A DNA stretch of 17,004 nt from Ruminococcaceae bacterium UBA5891 (GCA_002431945.1 DJET01000060.1:1-17004), one strand, 5' to 3'; counted from the stretch's first letter, positions 1-6,740 are shown. Program-made: numbers and translations. Notes: generated by a model not told the origin, from the sequence alone.

Positions 1-614
1 TCGCCTTTCTCTCCTTGCGGGCCCTGAATACCCTGCTCACCCTTTTCACCGGTGTCGCCTTTTTCACCCTTAGGTCCTGCGGGACCTTGCTCACCCTGCG
101 GACCGGGACAGCCCCTGTCGCCCTGAACCCCCTGCGGACCTATCTCGCCCTGGAGTCCCTGCTCGCCTTGAGGTCCCTGTTCGCCTGCTGGTCCGCGGTC
201 GCCCTTTTCGCCCCTTTCGCCTTTAAGGCCGATCGGTCCTATCGGTCCCGGATCTCCCTTAGGCCCTGCGGGACCTCTGTCCCCCTTGGGACCTATCGGT
301 CCGGGGTTGCCCTGAACCCCCTGAAGCCCCATAATACCGGGATCGCCCTTGGGGCCTGCGTCTCCCCGCACGCCCTGCGGTCCCCTCGGTCCTGCCGGAC
401 CTGCCGCGCCTCTCGGTCCCACCGGACCGGGACAGCCCTGTTCGCCTTTAAGACCGCGCGGACCCATAGGTCCCTGTTCTCCTCTTGCACCCTGCTCGCC
501 CCGCGGGCCCTCCGGCCCCATAGGACCCGCAGGTCCCTGAATAGTAACATACGTGCCGCATTCATCGGGCTGACAGCAGCCCTTTCCGCCGTAATTATTT
601 GTATAACAGTTCAT
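1..614 (-). CDS. Collagen-like Gly-X-Y repeat protein, 3' end outside window
   Basis: Reading the minus strand from ATG 614-612 gives 204 residues with no stop before the window edge, so the C-terminus is not seen. An AGGAGGT ribosome site lies at 621-627, six bases upstream. Residues 1-26 form a short Cys-rich head (C3, C13, C14, C19) with no signal peptide. From G27 onward there are 59 consecutive Gly-X-Y triplets without interruption, rich in GPK, GEK, GDR, GEQ and GPQ. K-G-D/E pairs, which stabilise bacterial triple helices through interchain ion pairs, are common. Two triplets are GCP (C61 and C169). Bacterial collagen-like proteins of this type trimerise and often sit on spores (BclA-like exosporium proteins) or cell surfaces; which applies here is inference. 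The lack of a secretion signal and the neighbouring PdaB-like gene lean toward a spore-surface role. G+C is higher than in neighbouring genes because Gly and Pro codons dominate. Confidence 0.93.
   Translation of the reverse strand, partial: MNCYTNNYGGKGCCQPDECGTYVTIQGPAGPMGPEGPRGEQGARGEQGPMGPRGLKGEQGCPGPVGPRGAAGPAGPRGPQGVRGDAGPKGDPGIMGLQGVQGNPGPIGPKGDRGPAGPKGDPGPIGPIGLKGERGEKGDRGPAGEQGPQGEQGLQGEIGPQGVQGDRGCPGPQGEQGPAGPKGEKGDTGEKGEQGIQGPQGEKG
3..536 (-). repeat. Gly-X-Y collagen triplet repeat tract
   Basis: A nine-base-period coding repeat: every third codon is glycine for 59 triplets plus one Gly, with no interruption. Exact DNA repeats occur within it. For example the plus-strand 15-mer gccctgaaccccctg is found at 120-134 and 309-323, 189 bases or 21 triplets apart. 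Such tracts tend to change length by slippage or recombination. The tract continues beyond base 1. Confidence 0.93.
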
Positions 615-649
615 ATTATGACCTCCTGTTTGAAAATTCCTTTTCATAT

Positions 650-680
650 CATAATATGCCGCAAACGGTAAGCTTGTACC
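650..680 (-). promoter_or_regulatory. Possible mother-cell sporulation (SigK/SigE-like) promoter of the collagen-like gene
   Basis: On the minus strand GGTACA (680-675) is followed after 16 bases by CATATTATG (658-650). This is one base off the SigK form (AC, 16-17 bases, CATAnnnTA) and partly fits the SigE -10. A start near 642 would give a leader of about 28 bases carrying the AGGAGGT site. No good sigma-A -35 is present at the proper distance from the overlapping TATTAT. The assignment is by eye, and short motifs match by chance easily. Confidence 0.3.
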
Positions 681-693
681 GATTAGACAATAC

Positions 694-727
694 AAAAAGT
701 ACGGTGCCAAACAGCGCCGCACTTTTG
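694..727. terminator. Bidirectional terminator-like hairpin in the collagen gene leader
   Basis: Left arm 695-707 and right arm 714-726 pair over 13 positions, with one G-U and one A-C contact on the plus strand and a six-base loop at 708-713. A and T runs on both sides give T tails in either direction; on the minus strand five T follow (698-694). It lies between the deacetylase gene and the collagen-like gene, about 80 bases upstream of the collagen start. Confidence 0.55.
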
Positions 728-776
728 CTCAAGGCTCTTATCAACCGTTTATCGATCGGTTCGCCTTATTTTATTT

Positions 777-806
777 ATGTTACAGCATAATTTGAATTTT
801 TGTCAA
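777..806 (-). promoter_or_regulatory. Possible sigma-A promoter reading toward the collagen-like gene
   Basis: A perfect TTGACA (806-801) is followed after 18 bases by TAACAT (782-777, four of six consensus bases). Transcription would start near 770 and run into the 694-727 hairpin before reaching the collagen gene, so it could make a short RNA or an attenuated leader. The -35 abuts the base of the 805-827 hairpin. The -10 is weak. Confidence 0.35.
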
Positions 807-827
807 ACACCCGAAGGGGTGCTTTTT
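805..827. terminator. Hairpin downstream of the deacetylase gene
   Basis: The core stem is CACCC/GGGTG (808-812 with 817-821) around a four-base loop. On the minus strand it extends by a G-U and two A-T pairs to eight pairs, but only TTTG follows. On the plus strand five T follow (823-827). It lies 26 bases past the deacetylase stop and probably ends that transcript, perhaps inefficiently. Confidence 0.5.
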
Positions 828-852
828 AAGTACAAAGATTATCGTGTTTTGA

Positions 853-1611
853 TTATTCGGAGGTGACGGGGCACTGCTTTCCCGTATGGTCTATTGTGTA
901 ATTGTCCTTTAAAATCAGGTCGCTTATAAACACAAATTCATAGCCTTCGTCCTTTAAGCATTTAAGTATTGCAGGCAGCGCTTCGGGAGTGTGGTCGGCG
1001 TCATTATGAAAAAGCACTATACTGCCGTTTGTCACCTTACCCGTAACCCTCTTGCAAATGCTGTCCGCAGTAGCGCTGTCCTTCCAGTCAAGGCTGTCAA
1101 CAGACCATTGAATCGTATGCATATTAAGGCTCTCTGCCGCTTCTATAAGCATATTGTCATAATCCCCGTACGGCGGACGGTGAAGCGTAGGGCGCACGCC
1201 CGTTATCTTTTCTATTTTGCTGTTGCAGCTTTCAAGCTCGTCGCACATCTGGGCTTTTGAAAGCTGCGGCATATGCGGGTGCGTATTAGAGTGGTTTTGA
1301 ACCTGATGCCCCGCGTCGGAAAGCGCTTTGACAGACTCAGGGTACTTATCCACCCAAGAGCCAACAACAAAAAACGTTGCCGGCACATCGTATTCCTTAA
1401 GAATATCAATAAGCGTTTGGGTATCGTCGTTTCCCCAGGCGGCGTCAAAGCTTATTGCAATTTGCTTTTTATCGGTCTCGACGCAGTAAATCGGCAGCTT
1501 TCTGTTATTACCCGCCCTTACCGAAACCGAGCCGACCGCAACTGCCGTAAGCGCGAGCACCGCGCACAGCGCCAGCATAAGCTGCTTTTTTGTTATTATA
1601 AGAAATTTCAT
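853..1611 (-). CDS. Polysaccharide deacetylase, PdaB-like (NodB/CE4 fold)
   Basis: A 252-residue exported enzyme of the NodB-homology family. Start: an in-frame GTG lies at 1620, but the GAGGTG ribosome site (1618-1623) covers it, so ATG 1611 with six-base spacing is chosen. Residues 1-33 are a signal/anchor (basic KK, then a hydrophobic Leu/Ala/Val run). The NodB domain follows: motif 1 is ISFDAAWG (D56), motif 2 is H107-S-N-T-H111 (zinc ligands), motif 3 is RPPYG from R145, motif 4 is VDSLDW (D172 onward), and H202 lies in IVLFH. The usual TFDDG reads SFDAA, so the aspartate that helps hold the metal is Ala57; PdaB-type clostridial proteins often vary here. PdaB of Bacillus acts on spore cortex peptidoglycan. 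A role in spores or the vegetative wall is inference. It is divergent from the ymfF operon and shares a 121-base spacer with it. Confidence 0.9.
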   Translation of the reverse strand: MKFLIITKKQLMLALCAVLALTAVAVGSVSVRAGNNRKLPIYCVETDKKQIAISFDAAWGNDDTQTLIDILKEYDVPATFFVVGSWVDKYPESVKALSDAGHQVQNHSNTHPHMPQLSKAQMCDELESCNSKIEKITGVRPTLHRPPYGDYDNMLIEAAESLNMHTIQWSVDSLDWKDSATADSICKRVTGKVTNGSIVLFHNDADHTPEALPAILKCLKDEGYEFVFISDLILKDNYTIDHTGKQCPVTSE

Positions 1612-1655
1612 ATATAACACCTCAATATTTTTATATGCCGGGGTGTTTGTACTAT

Positions 1656-1684
1656 ATTATACGTAATTATTTTAATTGTAAAAT
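1656..1684 (-). promoter_or_regulatory. Possible promoter of the deacetylase gene
   Basis: A perfect TATAAT on the minus strand (1661-1656) lies about 38 bases upstream of the expected leader end, but the -35 region (near 1678-1684, ATTTTA or TTTTAC) is poor. It overlaps the -35 of the divergent plus-strand promoter, so the two could compete or be co-regulated. Confidence 0.35.
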
Positions 1685-1704
1685 ATAAGAAAATATGGTA
1701 TAAT
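1676..1704 (+). promoter_or_regulatory. Sigma-A promoter of the ymfF-ymfH-lgt-folD operon
   Basis: TTGTAA (1676-1681), a 17-base spacer and a perfect TATAAT (1699-1704), with an extended -10 TGG (1696-1698). The start would be near 1711, giving a leader of about 22 bases with the GGAGG ribosome site. Confidence 0.75.
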
Positions 1705-1732
1705 AAAGAAAACTGTGCTTCGGAGGTACGAA

Positions 1733-3010
1733 ATGTCTGCAAAAATATATCGGCCGGCAAACGGCGCAGACGGTCTGTTCATAAAAAACGACCGTTTTAA
1801 CACAACCTCGGTCTCCTTTAACTTTTATATGCCGCTTAAGGCCGAAACTGCGGCGTGCTATGCGCTTTTGCCGTTTATTCTTACAACCTGCGGCAAGGAT
1901 TTCCCCGATTTTTCAAGGCTTAATTATAAGCTTGATAAGCTGTACGGCGCCAATCTCGACGCCTCTGCCGAAAAGGTAGGGGATTACCAATTGCTTAAAA
2001 TACGTATATCTGTTATAAACGACAGATTCACCTTTGAAAGCGAGTCCCTTATAAAAGAAGCGGTAAATATGCTTTTAAGCCTTATCTTCTCGCCGAAGGC
2101 GGAAAACGGCGCCTTTTGTGACGAAGACCTTGCAAGGGAAAAGCGCAAAGCAATAGAGCATATAAAGGGCGAAATAAGCGAAAAACGCATATACGCCAAA
2201 AACAGGCTTATTGAAGAAATGTACAAAAACACACCGTACGGCGTGCCGAAATGCGGCACCGTTAAGGACGTAGAGGCAATTACCGGCGAAAGCCTTTTTG
2301 CGGCTTGGAAGGAAATGCTTGCCACCGCTTATGTACGCATTATTATAATAGGCGCCGCCCTGCCCTCCGGTCTTTTTGAAAGCATTGCGGAAAAATTCGC
2401 TAATATTGAAAGGCACAATATACCCGATTGCAGTATAAATGAGCCTACCGCAGAAACGGACGCTCCCAAAACCGTTACCGAGCGTATGCCCGTAACGCAG
2501 GGCAAGCTTGTTATGGGCTTTTCGTCCCGAATGCACGGGGACGACGGCGACTCACTGCCGCTTATGGTTATGACCGATATTTTCGGCGGCGGACCGTATT
2601 CGCGCCTTTTTGCAAACGTGCGTGAAAAAATGAGCCTTTGCTATTATTGCTCGGCTTCGTCTATGCGTATCAAGGGCCTTTTAACCGTTGATTCGGGCGT
2701 AGAACTGCAAAACGCCGATAAGGCCGAAAAGGCTGTAAACGAACAGCTTGACATAGTTAAAAACGGCGGATTTACGGATTTTGAATTTTCTTCTTCCGTA
2801 AAGAGCATAACCGATTCGCTTAAAACGTATAACGACAGTCAGGCCTCCCTTGACGCGTGGTACTCGCTTAAAGCGTATAATAAAGAGCTTTACTCGCCCG
2901 AAGATATAGCCGAAAAGCTTTCTTTTGTTACAAGGGAAGACGTAATAAAGGCTGCAAACGGCGTAAAGCTGCACACCGTATATAAGCTTTTACCGGAGGT
3001 GGAAAAGTAA
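1733..3010 (+). CDS. ymfF: M16-family peptidase-like protein, YmfF type (non-catalytic partner)
   Basis: 425 residues, normal for YmfF. An in-frame GTG exists at 1715, but GGAGG at 1722-1726 sits six bases before ATG 1733, so that start is used. The protein has the M16 two-lobe layout: an N-terminal lobe without the HxxEH zinc motif (the matching stretch reads LLPFILTTCGKDFPDFSRL) and a C-terminal lobe with the typical IFGGGPYSRLFANVREKMSLCYY segment. It therefore probably has no protease activity alone and pairs with the next gene product, as in mitochondrial processing peptidase-like heterodimers. In Bacillus the ymfF-ymfH-ymfI region is linked to EF-P modification; no ymfI reductase is seen here, so that role is uncertain. 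Its stop overlaps the start of the next gene by one base (TAATG). Confidence 0.88.
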   Translation: MSAKIYRPANGADGLFIKNDRFNTTSVSFNFYMPLKAETAACYALLPFILTTCGKDFPDFSRLNYKLDKLYGANLDASAEKVGDYQLLKIRISVINDRFTFESESLIKEAVNMLLSLIFSPKAENGAFCDEDLAREKRKAIEHIKGEISEKRIYAKNRLIEEMYKNTPYGVPKCGTVKDVEAITGESLFAAWKEMLATAYVRIIIIGAALPSGLFESIAEKFANIERHNIPDCSINEPTAETDAPKTVTERMPVTQGKLVMGFSSRMHGDDGDSLPLMVMTDIFGGGPYSRLFANVREKMSLCYYCSASSMRIKGLLTVDSGVELQNADKAEKAVNEQLDIVKNGGFTDFEFSSSVKSITDSLKTYNDSQASLDAWYSLKAYNKELYSPEDIAEKLSFVTREDVIKAANGVKLHTVYKLLPEVEK

Positions 3011-4278
3011 TGCAAAAACAGTATTTTGAAAGCAGTATAGGCGAAAGCTACGTTAAAGCCGTGCATCCGTCCGGTCTTAAAATTTATATTCTTGAAAAGC
3101 CGCAGTATAATTCCTCATACGCCGTTTTCGGCACGAAATACGGTTCTATTGATAACTGCTTTGCCGTAAACGGCAGCGAAACGCGCGTACCTGAAGGCAT
3201 AGCGCATTTTCTTGAGCATAAGCTTTTTGAAAGCGAGGACGGCGACGCCTTTACAAAATACGCCGAAACAGGCGCTTATGCAAACGCCTTTACCTCGTTT
3301 GACAGAACCTGCTATTTATTTTCGTGTTCGGATAAATTTGAAGAAAACCTGCAAATACTTCTTGATTTTGTGCAGTCGCCTTATTTTACCGCCGCCACCG
3401 TTCAAAAGGAGCAGGGCATAATAGGGCAGGAAATTAAAATGTACGACGACAGCCCCGGCTGGCGCGTTATGTTTAATATGCTGCTTGCAATGTATAAAAA
3501 TCACCCCGTAAGGATAGACATAGCCGGAACGGTGGAGTCCATCGCCGAAATAGACGATAAGCTGCTCTACGAATGCTATAACACATTTTATAATCCCTCA
3601 AATATGTTTATATGCATTGCGGGCAACGTTAACACCGAAAAGGTGCTTTCGCAAATTGAAAGCGGCATAAAAAATACCGAGGCTAAGGAGATTACCCGCA
3701 TAGACAGCGAGGAGCCGGATGAAATTTTAAACCCTTATACCGAGCAATCCCTTTCGGTGGCGCAGCCGCTTTTCTGCCTTGGCTTTAAAGAAACGGTAAA
3801 GGAACCCGAACGCACCGTGAAGGAAAAGATATGCACCTCGGTTTTGCTTGAAATATTAGCGGGAGACTCCTCTCCCCTTTACAAGCGCCTTATAAACGAA
3901 TGTCTTATAAACGACGAGTTTCAAAGCGAATATTTCACCGGCCGCGGCTATGCCTGCGCAATGTTTTCGGGCGAATCGCAAAACCCGAAGCGCGTAGCCG
4001 AGGAAATAAAAGCCGAAATTGCAAGGCTTCGGGCGGACGGAATAGATAAAAAGCTGTTTTCAGCCGTGCGCGCGGCAATGTACGGCGACGCAATACGCAT
4101 TTTCAACAGCACCGAAGCGATAGCTATGCAGCTTGTGGGGTGCGCCATGTCCGATACGGGTTTGTTTGATGAAATAAAATATTTAAAAACAATTACCGCA
4201 GACGATGTTCAAAAGCGCCTTTCACTGCTTTGCGGCGATAAAGCCGTGCTTTCGGTAATAAACCCGAACGGAGACTGA
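3010..4278 (+). CDS. ymfH: M16-family zinc peptidase, YmfH type (catalytic partner)
   Basis: 422 residues, cytoplasmic, no signal peptide. The inverted zinc motif HFLEH is at H66-H70 in GIAHFLEHKLFES, and the third metal ligand is probably E141 in IIGQEIKMYDD, the spacing expected for M16 enzymes. The rest is the second M16 lobe, ending at GGDKAVLSVINPNGD-like sequence. The start ATG is shared with the ymfF stop (TAATG), and GGAGG lies just upstream (2995-2999), inside ymfF, which suggests translational coupling. The YmfF/YmfH pair is conserved in Firmicutes next to lipid or cofactor genes; its substrate is not established. An annotation as 'EF-P 5-aminopentanol modification-associated' rests on Bacillus genetics and is transferred here only by similarity. 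Confidence 0.9.
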   Translation: MQKQYFESSIGESYVKAVHPSGLKIYILEKPQYNSSYAVFGTKYGSIDNCFAVNGSETRVPEGIAHFLEHKLFESEDGDAFTKYAETGAYANAFTSFDRTCYLFSCSDKFEENLQILLDFVQSPYFTAATVQKEQGIIGQEIKMYDDSPGWRVMFNMLLAMYKNHPVRIDIAGTVESIAEIDDKLLYECYNTFYNPSNMFICIAGNVNTEKVLSQIESGIKNTEAKEITRIDSEEPDEILNPYTEQSLSVAQPLFCLGFKETVKEPERTVKEKICTSVLLEILAGDSSPLYKRLINECLINDEFQSEYFTGRGYACAMFSGESQNPKRVAEEIKAEIARLRADGIDKKLFSAVRAAMYGDAIRIFNSTEAIAMQLVGCAMSDTGLFDEIKYLKTITADDVQKRLSLLCGDKAVLSVINPNGD

Positions 4279-4280
4279 TT

Positions 4281-5192
4281 ATGAGCTACAACGTTACTAT
4301 TTTCGGAATACATTTAAAGCTTTCGCCGATTGCGTTTTCTATACCCTTAGGCTCAGGCCACTGGGATATTTACTGGTACGGCATAATAATAGCGACGGGA
4401 TTTTTACTGGCACTTATCTACGGCCTTAAAAACGCGCCGCGCTACGGTCTTAACGGCGACAGAATGCTCGACGTTATTCTTGTGGCAACTCCCGTGGCAA
4501 TACTTTCGGCGCGCACCTATTACGTTATATTCGACGGTGAAAAGCTTAACGGAATAGGCGATTTCTTCGGCTTCGGCACCTCATCGGGCTTTGCGGGGCT
4601 TGCAATTTACGGCGGCGTTATCGGCGCGTTTGCGTCGGGCGCGGTTATGTGCAAAATACGCAAGGTGAAAATTCTCGATATGTTCGACGTGGCGGCGGCA
4701 GGCTTTCTTATAGGTCAGGGCATAGGCCGCTGGGGCAACTTTATAAATCAGGAAGCATACGGCGCATTCACCGGCAGCAGCTTTTGGGGTATGCAAAGCG
4801 AAAAAACCGTTTCCGAAATGGGCGAGGGGCTTGTGCACCCGTGCTTTTTGTATGAATCAATATGGTGCATTGCGGGATTTTTCATTTTAAATCATTTCAG
4901 CAAAAAGCGCCGATTCAGCGGTGAAATTTCGCTTATGTACTGCGTTTGGTACGGCTTCGGCAGGGGCTTTATAGAGCTGCTCCGTACCGACAGCCTTATG
5001 ATAGGAAATTTAAAGGTTTCGAGCCTTTTATCCTTTTTAATATGCATTGCGGCGTTTTCGGCGCTTGCCGTTTTACGCAATAAATATAAAGAAAACTCAG
5101 GCAGCGCCGATTATGAAGAGATTTTTACGGATAACGGCGAGCCCGACGCAGCAGACGATTTGAAAGAGGAAGAAAATGAGCAGAATAATTGA
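4281..5192 (+). CDS. lgt: Prolipoprotein diacylglyceryl transferase
   Basis: Moves the diacylglyceryl group of phosphatidylglycerol to the lipobox cysteine of prolipoproteins at the membrane. 303 residues. Membrane segments lie near 31-48, 62-82, 104-124, 134-150, 192-206 and 245-262. The Lgt signature GRWGNFINQEAYG is at 149-161 (R150, N153, N156, E158), and YGFGRGFIELLRTD at 224-237 supplies R228, E232 and R235. The position equal to the E. coli His103 of the HGG motif is Tyr (LAIYGG, Y110). The C-terminal tail of about 35 residues is acidic and hydrophilic (EEENEQNN end). GGAG at 4270-4273 inside the ymfH end serves as ribosome site, two bases separate the genes, and the 3' end overlaps folD by 17 bases. 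Confidence 0.95.
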   Translation: MSYNVTIFGIHLKLSPIAFSIPLGSGHWDIYWYGIIIATGFLLALIYGLKNAPRYGLNGDRMLDVILVATPVAILSARTYYVIFDGEKLNGIGDFFGFGTSSGFAGLAIYGGVIGAFASGAVMCKIRKVKILDMFDVAAAGFLIGQGIGRWGNFINQEAYGAFTGSSFWGMQSEKTVSEMGEGLVHPCFLYESIWCIAGFFILNHFSKKRRFSGEISLMYCVWYGFGRGFIELLRTDSLMIGNLKVSSLLSFLICIAAFSALAVLRNKYKENSGSADYEEIFTDNGEPDAADDLKEEENEQNN

Positions 5193-6030
5193 CGGCAGGC
5201 TTATCTCGGCGGCGGTTAAGGAGCGCGTTAAAAACGAGGTTGCGGCGCTTAAGGCAGACGGCGTTACGGTAGGTCTTGCAGTAATAATAGTGGGCGAGGA
5301 CCCCGCTTCTAAAATATATGTTGCAAACAAGAAAAAGGCGTGCGAGGCGCTGGGCATCGTATCCGAAGAATACGTACTGCCCGAAAGCACAACCGAAGAG
5401 GAGCTTTTAAGCCTTATAAAAACGCTTAATAACAAAAAAAGCATAAACGGTATACTGTGCCAGCTGCCGCTGCCGAAAGGGATTAACGAAAAGCTGATAA
5501 TAAACTCGATCTCGCCCGAAAAGGACGTAGACGCATTCCACCCCCAAAACGTGGGCAGAATAATGATAGGCGACTATGATTTTGTTCCCTGCACGCCTGC
5601 CGGAATAATGGAAATGCTTAAATACGAGGGCATTGATCCCGCAGGCAAAACCTGCGTTGTGATAGGCAGGTCAAATATAGTAGGTAAGCCTATGGCTATG
5701 CTTTTACTGCACGCAAACGGTACGGTTACGGTTTGTCATTCGAAAACCGAAAACCTAAAGGATATCTGCCGCACGGCGGATATTCTTGTGGCGGCGGTAG
5801 GCAAGCCACGGTTTGTCACGGCAGATATGGTAAAGGCGGGCGCGGTCGTTATAGACGTGGGTATGAACCGTGAAAACGGCAAGCTTTGCGGAGACGTGGA
5901 TTTTGAAGCCGTTAAGGATAAGGCTTTTGCCATAACGCCCGTACCCGGCGGCGTGGGACCTATGACGATAGCAATGCTTATGCAAAACACGCTTACGGCA
6001 GCAAAACGCCAAAATAACATTCGGCGGTGA
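5176..6030 (+). CDS. folD: Bifunctional methylenetetrahydrofolate dehydrogenase / methenyltetrahydrofolate cyclohydrolase
   Basis: Interconverts 5,10-methylene-, methenyl- and 10-formyl-tetrahydrofolate with NADP in one-carbon metabolism. 284 residues, the usual length. Catalytic Tyr48 and Lys52 lie in KIYVANKKKACEALGI, Q96 in GILCQLPLP, D119 in DVDAFHPQNVG. PCTPAGIMEML (138-148), the nucleotide-binding VIGRSNIVGKPMAMLL (162-177), VVIDVGMNR (224-232) and PGGVGPMTIAML (257-268) complete the family pattern. GAGGA at 5166-5170 precedes ATG 5176, within the 17-base overlap with lgt, so the two are translationally coupled. It appears complete and ordinary. Confidence 0.97.
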   Translation: MSRIIDGRLISAAVKERVKNEVAALKADGVTVGLAVIIVGEDPASKIYVANKKKACEALGIVSEEYVLPESTTEEELLSLIKTLNNKKSINGILCQLPLPKGINEKLIINSISPEKDVDAFHPQNVGRIMIGDYDFVPCTPAGIMEMLKYEGIDPAGKTCVVIGRSNIVGKPMAMLLLHANGTVTVCHSKTENLKDICRTADILVAAVGKPRFVTADMVKAGAVVIDVGMNRENGKLCGDVDFEAVKDKAFAITPVPGGVGPMTIAMLMQNTLTAAKRQNNIRR

Positions 6031-6737
6031 TAAATTTGCTTAAAAAACTCATTTGCGGCATAGCGGCGGCAATTATGCTGTCCGCCGCGGTCTTCGCCGC
6101 AGAGGATATAACGCTTAACGCCGGCAAGGATCTTCTTGTTTACACAGCGGGCGGCGATAACGGTAAAATTGCCGCCGCGCTTAATATTGACAGCGAAGAG
6201 CTTTCTTCATATATAAGCGAAAACAATGTGGAATATTTTGCGGTTAATAAAGAAAATACCGTTCAGATAAAGCTTACGGTAAATATAACCGAATTTTCTT
6301 CCTCGGTCTCAAATCTTTCAAATTTGTCCGACGGTAATATAGAATCGCTTTTGCCCGAAATTACCGGCATTGACGGTATCCGCGGCGAGGTGCTTGATAA
6401 AAACGGGCAGAAATTTGCAAAAATTCAGCTTTCCTCTAACGACAGCGGCGGCGATTACTCTGTTACCGAATATATTACCGCGGCACAAAAAAAGCTGTAT
6501 GTGCTTTCGGTAAGCACTGCCGCCGATGAAAGCTCGGATTATGCCGATAAGGCCTTTTCTTCGCTTGACTGCTCCGATTTTAACCGCGTCAAAGCAAAAA
6601 AAAGCTATTACGGCTATATTGTTTTGGCCGCAATAATACTGCTTGTTTTTGTATGCGCTTATATCGTGTTTACGCTGATACGCGATATAAAGAATGATCG
6701 CACGCCCGCAAAGCAAGAGGAGGAGCCGAAGTTTTAA
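6027..6737 (+). CDS. Unrecognised exported, C-terminally membrane-anchored protein
   Basis: I do not recognise a family. The start is GTG 6027, overlapping the folD stop as GTGA; the ribosome site is weak (GGCGG), so translation probably relies on coupling. The 236 residues show an N-terminal signal sequence (KK followed by a hydrophobic Ile/Ala/Leu stretch, likely cleavage near AVFA-AED at 21-26). A Ser/Asn/Asp-rich outside domain of about 165 residues has one Cys (C182) near its end. A transmembrane helix (about 195-218, IVLAAIILLVFVCAYIVF) is followed by a short cytoplasmic tail with basic and then acidic residues (QEEEPKF). The layout is type I: extracellular domain, one anchor, short tail. 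It is the last gene of the housekeeping operon; the next promoter begins four bases after its stop and no terminator hairpin separates them. It might be a sensor or envelope protein; no function is claimed. Confidence 0.8.
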   Translation: MINLLKKLICGIAAAIMLSAAVFAAEDITLNAGKDLLVYTAGGDNGKIAAALNIDSEELSSYISENNVEYFAVNKENTVQIKLTVNITEFSSSVSNLSNLSDGNIESLLPEITGIDGIRGEVLDKNGQKFAKIQLSSNDSGGDYSVTEYITAAQKKLYVLSVSTAADESSDYADKAFSSLDCSDFNRVKAKKSYYGYIVLAAIILLVFVCAYIVFTLIRDIKNDRTPAKQEEEPKF

Positions 6738-6740
6738 CAC

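Noticed and set aside
3..536. Collagen repeat DNA as a CRISPR or tandem satellite
   Set aside because: The period is nine bases with varied X and Y codons and an intact reading frame; it is coding repeat, not spacer-repeat.
15..671. Long plus-strand ORF of 218 codons over the left end
   Set aside because: It is the antisense of the collagen-like gene: the Gly-X-Y codon pattern keeps the opposite frames free of stops. It has no ribosome site and low-complexity Arg/Leu/Thr/Ser composition.
599..790. Plus-strand 63-codon ORF in the collagen leader
   Set aside because: No ribosome site, covers promoter and hairpin sequence, and the product looks random.
1612..1620. GTG start for the deacetylase, three codons upstream
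   Set aside because: The GTG is part of the GAGGTG ribosome site that serves ATG 1611.
1629..1655. CATATAAA box on the minus strand as a SigE promoter for the deacetylase
   Set aside because: It would put the transcription start on the ribosome binding site, leaving no usable leader.
1715..1732. GTG start for the YmfF-like protein
   Set aside because: It lies upstream of the GGAGG at 1722-1726 that is well placed for ATG 1733.
2075..2536. Minus-strand ORF of 153 codons inside the ymfF gene
   Set aside because: Shadow frame; the plus-strand M16 protein has clear family motifs and a good start.
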